Source of the DNA: BQJD01 sp964350265
GTDB taxonomy: Bacteria; Pseudomonadota; Gammaproteobacteria; Arenicellales; CAJQKF01
Length of the DNA stretch: 64,000 nucleotides
Direction: 5' to 3'
NCBI GenBank assembly: GCA_964350265.1
Contig: CAYGJZ010000003.1
Span: forward strand, 1 to 64,000
A program made the position numbers and the translations under genes. The notes beneath the pieces were generated by a model, which was not told the DNA's origin, ran no database searches, and was given only the letters and a program-made list of their open reading frames with translations. Positions 58,120 to 64,000 of the stretch are shown here, one piece after another; within the stretch, counting starts at the first letter, position 1, and every line of letters starts with the position of its first letter.

Positions 58120-59403
58120 TCAATCGGCGTTCCAGTCCAGTCGTGGCTGCAGCCAGCGCGCCCCCGCCACCAGGGCATCGTCGCCGTCGCAGGCACCGAC
58201 CAGTTGCACGCCGATGGGCAGGCCATGGGCGCCCCGTCCCGCGGGCAAGGTCATGCTCGGCACGCCGAGCAGGTTCCACATGCGCGAGAACAGCGGGTCG
58301 CCGGTGGAGTCGAGCCCGTGCGGCGCCTCGCCGGGGGCGCTCGGTGCAAGCAGCAAGCGACCTTGCGACAACTGCGCAGCCAGTTGCCCACGCCAGTGGG
58401 TCGCCAGCGCCAGTGCCTGTCGGTAGTGGTTCGGGTCGATGCCGCGACCCTCCTCGATCAGGGTGCGGATATGCGGCGAGATGCGCTCGGGGTAGCGCTC
58501 GTACTCGAAGCTGCGCGAACGGGCCACTTCGTAGGCCATCACCAGCTTCTGCGCCTCGGTCAGGCCACCGTCGGACGGTCCGACCTCCACCGTGTCCACG
58601 GGCACGCCGGCTGCCTCCACCTGCCGGACGACCTGATCCACCACCCGGCGGGTATCCTCGTCGGCCTCCTGCCAGTGCGGCGTGCGCACCAGGCCGATGG
58701 AGGCCGGCTTCTGCGCGGCCACCGGCTCGGCATCGCCCAGCATGGCGGCACGGATCACTGCCATGTCGCCGGCATCGCGCGAGAAGAATCCCAGCGAGTC
58801 CATGCTCGCCGACAACGAGCACACGCCGCCGAGGTCGAAGGCGCCGCGGCTGGCCTTGTAGCCGACCACGCCGCAGAACGCCGCCGGACGGATCACCGAG
58901 GCCGCGGTCTGGGTGCCCAGGGCAAAGGGCAGCATGAAGTCGGCCACGGCCGCCGCCGAGCCCTGCGAGGAGCCTCCCGGCGTATGCGCCGGGTTGCGCG
59001 GATTGCGGGTCTTGCCGGGGCAGATGAAGGCGAACTCGGTGGTGACCGTCTTGCCCAGCGCCAGCGCGCCGCAGGCCCGCAGCACCGCCACGCAGCCGGC
59101 ATCCCGGGGCGGCACGCTGTCGGTGTACAGCGGGCTTCCCCAGCCGGTCGGCATGTCGTGGGTATCCATGATGTCCTTGACGCCGAAGGGAATGCCCTCC
59201 AGCCCCTTGCCGAAACGCGATGGCCCGGCCTGCGCCAGCGATGCGCGGGCGTGGTCCGGATCAACCCAGGAAAAGGCCTGCACCTCCTCCTCCCGGGCGG
59301 CGATGCGCGCCAGGCAGTCCTCCAGGAGTTGCCGGGTATCCAGCTCTCCCCGGCGCCGCAGCGCGTCCAGCTCCACCAGGCTCAGCTCGTTCATCGCGGT
59401 CAT
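58120..59403 (-). CDS. amidase-signature family amidase, second copy
   Basis: 427 residues, a clear paralogue of the amidase at 30756-32030 (shared KTVTTEFA, PGKTRNP, HTPGGSSQGSAAAVAD, GTQTAAS, IRPAAFCGVVGYK and GAFDLGGVC). The triad is intact: Lys in FGVKDIMDT, cis-Ser in GGSSQGSAAAVA, Ser in GTQTAASVIRPAA. ATG 59403 has GGAG 7 bases ahead and overlaps the stop of the upstream PUA/EVE-like gene (ATGA). It lies beside another LysR gene and the M20/TAXI unit. The substrate is unknown, probably a small amide. Confidence 0.88.
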   Translation of the reverse strand: MTAMNELSLVELDALRRRGELDTRQLLEDCLARIAAREEEVQAFSWVDPDHARASLAQAGPSRFGKGLEGIPFGVKDIMDTHDMPTGWGSPLYTDSVPPRDAGCVAVLRACGALALGKTVTTEFAFICPGKTRNPRNPAHTPGGSSQGSAAAVADFMLPFALGTQTAASVIRPAAFCGVVGYKASRGAFDLGGVCSLSASMDSLGFFSRDAGDMAVIRAAMLGDAEPVAAQKPASIGLVRTPHWQEADEDTRRVVDQVVRQVEAAGVPVDTVEVGPSDGGLTEAQKLVMAYEVARSRSFEYERYPERISPHIRTLIEEGRGIDPNHYRQALALATHWRGQLAAQLSQGRLLLAPSAPGEAPHGLDSTGDPLFSRMWNLLGVPSMTLPAGRGAHGLPIGVQLVGACDGDDALVAGARWLQPRLDWNAD

Positions 59404-59891
59404 CTCGTTTCTCCGTGTTGCGTGGGTTCAGGTGACGCCGACGGCAGGTCGGCGACATGTTCATCAAAGAGCCGCAGCAGCTTGCCCGCGGTCGGCTCGG
59501 GAATCATCACGCCGGAACCCTGGATGCTCCAGCAGAACCGGGAACAACACCGCGAACGCAACTGGTCGATGTCGAGCAGCGGTTCGCTGTCGGTGTCCAG
59601 CAGCACCGAGAAGCGGCACTGCACGTAGCCGCTGGTCCGGCCCGCCGCCGCCTTTGCCGGGTCCCAGTGCGGCCCACGCCACCACGGCGCCACCGCGTGT
59701 CCAACCGCGAACACGCCCTTCGGCGGCTTGGCCAGGCGAATGAACACCAGCGTATCCCCGACCGCGATGGAACGGTTGCGTGCGCCCCAGCGCTGCTCCG
59801 CGCCACCACCTTGTCGCAAGGTCCGGATCAGCGCGGTACGGCCATGCCAGGGAGCACGCGCCGGGTTCCAGGACAGCAGAAAGGTCAGCAC
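59400..59891 (-). CDS. PUA/EVE-like domain protein of unknown function
   Basis: About 163 residues. The start FLLSWNPARAPW, middle GDTLVFIRLAKPPKGVFAVG with AVAPWWRG, and late SIQGSGVMIPEPTAGKLLRL resemble PUA-fold (EVE-like) domains that read modified bases in some HNH restriction enzymes, but no nuclease domain follows. GTG 59891 is chosen because GGAGG lies just before it; an in-frame TTG at 59966 would add 25 unlikely residues. It is translationally coupled to the amidase gene downstream, an odd pairing. Confidence 0.6.
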   Translation of the reverse strand: MLTFLLSWNPARAPWHGRTALIRTLRQGGGAEQRWGARNRSIAVGDTLVFIRLAKPPKGVFAVGHAVAPWWRGPHWDPAKAAAGRTSGYVQCRFSVLLDTDSEPLLDIDQLRSRCCSRFCWSIQGSGVMIPEPTAGKLLRLFDEHVADLPSASPEPTQHGETR

Positions 59892-59892
59892 G

Positions 59893-60134
59893 GTGGCCTC
59901 CGTGGAGACAGCGCCGGACGACTCATCGTGCCGTGACGGACGACAAATCCACGGCGATCCAGCCAATGCATAATATCAGTGCATATCGGAAGATGTTTTT
60001 TCCTCTTTATTTTATATAACAACTTGGCTAGACTTTTCCAGTACGCGCACACCGCGAGTGGCTCTCGACCACGCGACGGCTGTCGTGAACCCAAGTTACG
60101 CACCCGACCAGGGGCACAAACGGAGAACCAAGTC
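59893..60134. promoter_or_regulatory. AT-rich divergent region before the Rieske operon
   Basis: 242 bp between the PUA/EVE-like gene (minus) and the Rieske gene (plus). Bases 59965-60035 are strongly AT-rich, with an ATGCA…TGCAT dyad and a TATATAA stretch near 60015. This is the likely promoter and operator region for the plus-strand operon. Exact hexamers are not certain. Confidence 0.45.
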
Positions 60135-61496
60135 ATGAGCGAAGATGTCCGCTGGGCGGAAAAACCTTTTGGTGGCTACCATATCAACACCAAGCCGGAA
60201 GAGGATGTCGACCTGACCCATGTCGACCCGGGCACGCCCTGCGGTGAATACATGCGTCGCTTCTGGCACCCGGTAGCCATGACCTCGCAGCTTGGCGAGC
60301 GCCCGGTGCCGGTGCGCATGCTGGGCGAGGACCTGGTCATCTTCCGCGACCTGTCCGGTCGCATCGGCCTGCTGCACCGTCACTGCGCACATCGGCGGGC
60401 GTCGCTGGAGTTCGGCCGCATCGAGCAGAACGGCATCCGCTGTTGCTACCACGGCTGGCAGTTCGACGTCGACGGCACCATCCTGGAAACGCCCGGCGAA
60501 CCGGAGGACAGCCAGATCCGGCACAAGATCTGCCAGGGCGCCTACCCGGTGGTGGAGTTCCGTGGCCTGGTCTTCACCTACATGGGGCCGCCGAACCTGA
60601 AGCCGGAGTTTCCCTTCCTCGACTCCTTCGACATTCCGGGTCACGAGATGATCCCCTACTCCATCCACTCGCCGTGCAACTGGCTGCAGGAAAGCGAGAA
60701 CTCCATGGACCCGTTCCACAGCGTGTTCCTGCACGGCCGCGTCAACGGCCCGCAGTTCCCCGGCCTGGAGCATTTCGTCGAATTGCCCATCGTCGAGTAC
60801 CGCAAGCGACCGGAAGGCTTCCTGTATTCCCATGCACGGCGCCAGGACGACCTGGTGATGATGCGCTTCCATGACCACCTGACCCCGAACATGGCGCAGA
60901 ACGGCGGCATGTTCCAGCGCCTCGACCGGCCGAAGATCTTCGGTCGCACCAGCCTGACCAAGTGGGTGGTGCCGCAGGACAACACCAACAGCCGCAAGTT
61001 CGGCTGGCGTCACTTCAATGACGCCGACGAGGTGCTGCGCCAGGGCGACAAGGATAACGTCGGCTGGGAAACGGTGGACTTCTACGGCCAGACCGCGCAT
61101 CGTTCCGACGAAGAGCGTCACGCCAACCCCGGCGACTGGGAGGCCTGGACCAGCCAGGGCCCGATCAACGTGCACAAGCGCGAGTACCTCGGCACCACCG
61201 ACGAAGGCGTCGCCATGCTGCGGGCGAAGCTCAAGAAGGACATCCGCAACGTCGAGCGCGGCAAGCCGGTGACCCACCCCGTGGGCAGCGAGGACCGTCC
61301 CTTCCATACCTATGGCGGCGACACCATCCTGCGCATTCCCAAGGACCCCAATGACGATCGCGCGCTGATCCAGCGCATCCAGCACGAGGTGATCAACATC
61401 TTCATCGCCGCCGACGAGTACGAGGGTGACGACCGAATCGACTACGTCAGCCGCGAGATCGTCGCTCGCTTTGGCAACGAAGCCGTCGACGCCTGA
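60135..61496 (+). CDS. Rieske non-haem iron oxygenase, alpha subunit
   Basis: 453 residues. The Rieske cluster motif is complete (HRHCAHRRASLEFG… GIRCCYHGWQFD: CxH then CxxH). The mononuclear iron site is ENSMDPFHSVFLHGR (Asp-His-His). This is the phthalate-dioxygenase-like, one-component branch that hydroxylates or demethylates small aromatic or quaternary compounds. ATG 60135 has GGAGA about 9 bases ahead. No reductase gene is in the operon, so a reductase must come from elsewhere. It is followed after 5 bp by the aminotransferase. Confidence 0.92.
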   Translation: MSEDVRWAEKPFGGYHINTKPEEDVDLTHVDPGTPCGEYMRRFWHPVAMTSQLGERPVPVRMLGEDLVIFRDLSGRIGLLHRHCAHRRASLEFGRIEQNGIRCCYHGWQFDVDGTILETPGEPEDSQIRHKICQGAYPVVEFRGLVFTYMGPPNLKPEFPFLDSFDIPGHEMIPYSIHSPCNWLQESENSMDPFHSVFLHGRVNGPQFPGLEHFVELPIVEYRKRPEGFLYSHARRQDDLVMMRFHDHLTPNMAQNGGMFQRLDRPKIFGRTSLTKWVVPQDNTNSRKFGWRHFNDADEVLRQGDKDNVGWETVDFYGQTAHRSDEERHANPGDWEAWTSQGPINVHKREYLGTTDEGVAMLRAKLKKDIRNVERGKPVTHPVGSEDRPFHTYGGDTILRIPKDPNDDRALIQRIQHEVINIFIAADEYEGDDRIDYVSREIVARFGNEAVDA

Positions 61497-61501
61497 CCGT
61501 C

Positions 61502-62593
61502 ATGGATACCGTCGCCTCGCCCCGCCCACGCGACGGCGTTCTGCGAATCCGCGGCCACATGGCCGCGGCCGAGCAGCCGCCACCCGTCGACGCCATCCGC
61601 ATCGACTCCAACGAAAGCGTCTACGGGCCCAGTCCCGCGGCACGCGAGGCGGCGATCCAGGCCGTCGAACAGGTTGAACGCTACCCCCTGGATGCCTCGG
61701 CCACGCTGGCCGGGGCCATCGGCAGGCGGTTCGCGCTGGACCCGGCGCGCATCTGCTGCGGCTTCGGTTCCGACGACCTGTTGGCGCGGCTGGCACGCAT
61801 CTACCTCGGCCCGGGAGACGAACTGGTCTACCCGGTGCATGGCTACCAGAAGATACCCAACTACGCCCACGCCAACGATGCCATCCCGGTGGCTGCCGAT
61901 GACCGTGACTTCACCGCCGACGTCGATGCCATCCTGGCCCGGGTCACGGAGCGTACGCGGATGGTCATGCTGGCCAACCCCGACAACCCCACCGGGACCT
62001 ACGTGTCCGGCAGCGAGGTACGTCGTCTGCACGCCGGCCTGCGAGCGGACATTCTGCTGGTGCTCGACTCGGCCTACCTCGAATACGTGGTGGCCGACGA
62101 CTACGAGGCCCCCGACCGGATGGTGGAGCAGCACGACAACGTGGTCATGACCCGCACCTTCTCCAAGGTCTTCGGCATGGCCGGCATGCGCATCGGCTGG
62201 CTGTACGGGCCACCGTCCACCGTCGACCTGGTGCAGCGCATCGGCATCACCTTTCCGTTGACCACGCCGGGCCTGGCCGCGGCCCTGGCGGCCCTCGCCG
62301 ACACCGCCCACACCGACGAGGTGGTGGCCCAGAACGCCGGCGTGCGCGAATGGTTCTCGCGCGAACTGGAAGGTCTCGGTGCTACCGTCTTCCCGAGCCA
62401 GTCGAACTTCGTGCTGGCCCGCTTCGCCGGCGGCGTCGACGAGGCCATGGATATCCAGCACTGGCTGGAGTCGAACCACATCATTCCGCGAAGACTCGCT
62501 TCGGCCGACTTTGCCGACTGCATCCGGTTCACCCTGGGCTCCGCCGAAGAGATGCGCAAGGTCATTGAATGCATGGCGAGGAGAGGTCAATGA
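61502..62593 (+). CDS. HisC-like PLP-dependent aminotransferase
   Basis: 363 residues of the class I/II fold: IRIDSNESVYGPSPAAREAA, FGSDDLLARLARIYLGPGDE, MLANPDNPTGTYVSGSEV, LVLDSAYLEYV and the PLP lysine in TFSKVFGMAGMRIGWLYG. The family includes histidinol-phosphate aminotransferase and related phosphono/sulfo amino-acid enzymes. No other his genes are nearby. It comes directly before a two-subunit 2-oxoacid decarboxylase, so its 2-oxo product is probably decarboxylated. The stop overlaps the next start (ATGA). Confidence 0.9.
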   Translation: MDTVASPRPRDGVLRIRGHMAAAEQPPPVDAIRIDSNESVYGPSPAAREAAIQAVEQVERYPLDASATLAGAIGRRFALDPARICCGFGSDDLLARLARIYLGPGDELVYPVHGYQKIPNYAHANDAIPVAADDRDFTADVDAILARVTERTRMVMLANPDNPTGTYVSGSEVRRLHAGLRADILLVLDSAYLEYVVADDYEAPDRMVEQHDNVVMTRTFSKVFGMAGMRIGWLYGPPSTVDLVQRIGITFPLTTPGLAAALAALADTAHTDEVVAQNAGVREWFSRELEGLGATVFPSQSNFVLARFAGGVDEAMDIQHWLESNHIIPRRLASADFADCIRFTLGSAEEMRKVIECMARRGQ

Positions 62594-63099
62594 GTGGCGA
62601 CAAGCTGGTCGGCAACGACATCATCCAGGCCCTGGAGCGCTGCGCGGTAGAGTTCGTGGTGGCCCTGCCGGACATCGTCACCTGCGACGGCGTGCTCTGG
62701 CCGCTGTCGAAGGACGATCGCTTCCGCGTGGTCATGGTGTGCAAGGAAGACGAGGGCGTGTCCATCTGCGCCGCGCTGTCCTACGTGGACAAGCGCGCGG
62801 TGCTGATGATGCAGCACACCGGCTTTCTCGACTCGATCAACGCGATACGCGCCCTGTGCTGCGACTACGGCCTGCCGGTGGTGATGCTGGTCGGCCTGCA
62901 GGGCATGGAGCCGGACAGGCAGCCGGCGGAATCGAAGCACAAGGGGATCCGCATGCTCCAACCCATCCTTGCCGCCATGGACATTCCCTGCACCGTGGTC
63001 GATGAACGCAGCAGCAGTGACGACATTGCCGGCTTCATCGAATCGGCCTACGAGGAACCCCGGGCAGCGGTGATGCTGATCGCGAGGTCTCCGGCATGA
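62590..63099 (+). CDS. ThDP decarboxylase alpha subunit (sulfopyruvate/phosphonopyruvate type)
   Basis: 169 residues, the Pyr (N-terminal) ThDP-binding domain alone, as in ComD: VALPDIVTCDGVLWPLSKDD, MVCKEDEGVSICAALSYVDK with the catalytic Glu, MMQHTGFLDSINAIRALCCD and GLPVVMLVGLQGME. In methanogens ComD plus ComE decarboxylate sulfopyruvate to sulfoacetaldehyde; fused relatives act on phosphonopyruvate. It overlaps both neighbours by 4 bp. Confidence 0.88.
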   Translation: MSGDKLVGNDIIQALERCAVEFVVALPDIVTCDGVLWPLSKDDRFRVVMVCKEDEGVSICAALSYVDKRAVLMMQHTGFLDSINAIRALCCDYGLPVVMLVGLQGMEPDRQPAESKHKGIRMLQPILAAMDIPCTVVDERSSSDDIAGFIESAYEEPRAAVMLIARSPA

Positions 63100-63668
63100 C
63101 CATGTACCGTGACCGTGCCCTCGCCTGCCTGGCCGAGCACGTCCCCGACGACATCGTCGTCCCGGTCTACCAGTCCGCCTTCGACTGGATGGGCATCCGC
63201 CCGCATGCCCTGAACTACCTGGGCACCGGTGTCATGGGCCAGGCATCCTCCCATGCACTGGGCCTGGCCCTGGGCTGCCCGGGTGAACGGGTCATCGTCC
63301 TCGACGGCGACGGCAGCCTGCTGATGAATCTCGGCACGCTGGTCACCATCGCCAACCAGGCACCGAAGAACCTGTGGCACTTCGTCATGCACAACGGCAT
63401 CTACGAGGTCAACGGCCGCTTCCCGGTGCCCGGTGAACGGCGCGTGGACTTCGCCGGCATGGCCCGCTCCGCCGGATACGCGCGCACCTACGCCTTCGAC
63501 GAGCTGGAGGATTTTTCGCAACGGCTGCCCGAGATTCTCGACGGTGTCGGACCGGTCTTCGTCTGCCTGCAGGTAGAGGAAGGCGAAGCCTATCCGCGGG
63601 ACTACGATCGCATCCACAGCAACGAGGAACACGACGCCTTCCGGCGCGCCATCCGCAAGCGGCTATGA
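63096..63668 (+). CDS. ThDP decarboxylase beta subunit (sulfopyruvate/phosphonopyruvate type)
   Basis: 190 residues, the PP domain with the ThDP/Mg motif VLDGDGSLLMNLGTLVTIAN and HFVMHNGIYEVNG, preceded by YLGTGVMGQASSHALGLALG. It completes the active site with the alpha subunit (ComE role). It is the last gene of the Rieske/aminotransferase/decarboxylase operon and overlaps the end of the convergent LysR gene by 6 bp. Confidence 0.88.
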   Translation: MTMYRDRALACLAEHVPDDIVVPVYQSAFDWMGIRPHALNYLGTGVMGQASSHALGLALGCPGERVIVLDGDGSLLMNLGTLVTIANQAPKNLWHFVMHNGIYEVNGRFPVPGERRVDFAGMARSAGYARTYAFDELEDFSQRLPEILDGVGPVFVCLQVEEGEAYPRDYDRIHSNEEHDAFRRAIRKRL

Positions 63669-64000
63669 CTCCTTGCGGGCACGTGGACGCGCGGTGCGAA
63701 AACGCTCGGCGATGTAGTCTTCGACCACCTGGGCGAAGGCTTCGGGAATGCGCGGCAACTTGCGCTGGCGAAGGTAGAGCAGTGCAAGGTCGCTGTGGAT
63801 GGCGGGTTCGAAGGGCCGCGCGACCACGCCCGGCTCGAACTTCATGCCCGGAAAGGCAGGCCCGATAATGGACACGCCGAGTCCGACGGCGACCAGGTTG
63901 CTGATCGACTCGGTGGTGCGCGACTCGATCCGCAGCCGTCGCTCGACCCCGGCGCTGGCAAACACGCTGTCGATCTTGTGTCGGTAGTTGGAATCGGCGC
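63663..64000 (-). CDS. LysR-family regulator, C-terminal part (runs off the window)
   Basis: About 112 codons, open to the right edge. ESISNLVAVGLGVSIIGPAF is the effector-domain sequence of LysR proteins, followed by PAIHSDLALLYLRQRKLPRI. The DNA-binding half lies beyond 64000. It faces the Rieske operon tail to tail and may regulate it. Confidence 0.85.
   Translation of the reverse strand, partial: ADSNYRHKIDSVFASAGVERRLRIESRTTESISNLVAVGLGVSIIGPAFPGMKFEPGVVARPFEPAIHSDLALLYLRQRKLPRIPEAFAQVVEDYIAERFRTARPRARKES

Noticed and set aside
57229..59628. 799-codon plus-strand frame over the LysR and amidase genes
   Set aside because: Antisense to two genes with clear families and ribosome sites.
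61502..62593. Assignment of the aminotransferase as biosynthetic HisC
   Set aside because: There are no histidine genes nearby, and it is locked in an operon with an oxygenase and a 2-oxoacid decarboxylase; only family-level naming is safe.
1..64000. CRISPR arrays, tRNA or rRNA genes, complete insertion sequences, integrases, toxin-antitoxin pairs
   Set aside because: None seen: no regularly spaced repeats, no tRNA-like cloverleaf noticed by eye, and no transposase or integrase motifs in any plausible frame. A dedicated tRNA search was not possible.

Overview
The window is high-GC (roughly two thirds G+C), densely coded DNA from a proteobacterium. The gene families (Fnr, Fur boxes, FecI/FecR with TonB-dependent receptors, TRAP and tripartite tricarboxylate transporters, LysR and GntR regulators) fit a gamma- or beta-proteobacterium, probably a draft or metagenome assembly because it holds a 100-N scaffold gap. 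I found no rRNA, tRNA, CRISPR array, complete insertion sequence or phage module. The genus cannot be named from what I can see.

Layout, left to right. (1) 1-2.3 kb: decayed DNA, with a possible CDS end, a deletion-bearing fragment of the enolase-superfamily gene that is intact at 7.7 kb, a CPA2 antiporter and the C-terminal stump of a FabI-type reductase. (2) 2.2-7.7 kb: phosphate acyltransferase fused to a MaoC domain, acetate kinase, an APC permease and a phosphotransferase/P-loop kinase, behind an Fnr/Anr-type box. (3) 7.7-15.9 kb: a sugar-acid-type catabolic unit on the minus strand (FAD oxidoreductase, TctCBA transporter, two-part UxaA-type dehydratase, enolase-superfamily dehydratase) with a divergent GntR regulator. 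(4) 15.9-18.7 kb: a single protein joining an aryl-CoA monooxygenase to an aryl-CoA ligase. (5) 18.8-21.2 kb: NnrS, SirB2-like protein and an Fnr-family regulator with an Fnr box between them. (6) 21.4-30.8 kb: an iron-uptake island (FecI, FecR, STN-type receptor; Fiu-type receptor, PiuC-type hydroxylase, PepSY protein) with Fur-type boxes, and two small housekeeping-type genes between.

(7) 30.8-48.7 kb is the most interesting part: an AS-family amidase with a divergent LysR regulator, then a long minus-strand series. In transcription order it is a creatinase-like M24 protein, an isopropylmalate-dehydrogenase-family enzyme, a barbiturase/cyanurate-hydrolase-family enzyme, carbamate kinase, a DUF2877/FdrA/DUF1116 trio (the family set of the E. 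coli oxamate carbamoyltransferase), malonyl-CoA decarboxylase, a TRAP transporter and two deaminase-type amidohydrolases. I infer an energy-conserving route: barbiturate to ureidomalonate, phosphorolysis to malonamate plus carbamoyl phosphate (ATP through carbamate kinase), amidase to malonate, and then malonyl-CoA to acetyl-CoA. A malonyl-CoA synthetase and a uracil-to-barbiturate enzyme are not in the window, so this is a hypothesis.

(8) 48.8-52.5 kb: an octahaem c-type cytochrome with HEAT and TPR repeats, a pirin and a small exported protein. (9) 52.6-59.9 kb: a TRAP-TAXI transporter, an M20 hydrolase, a LysR regulator, a second copy of the amidase and a PUA/EVE-like protein. (10) 60.1-64 kb: a tight plus-strand operon of Rieske oxygenase, HisC-like aminotransferase and a two-subunit ThDP decarboxylase of the sulfopyruvate/phosphonopyruvate type, facing a LysR gene that runs off the right edge.

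Overall the window looks like an accessory catabolic region: eight separate catabolic or uptake units, nearly all with their own transporter or regulator, for small organic acids, N-carbamoyl compounds, aromatic acids and possibly organosulfonates.
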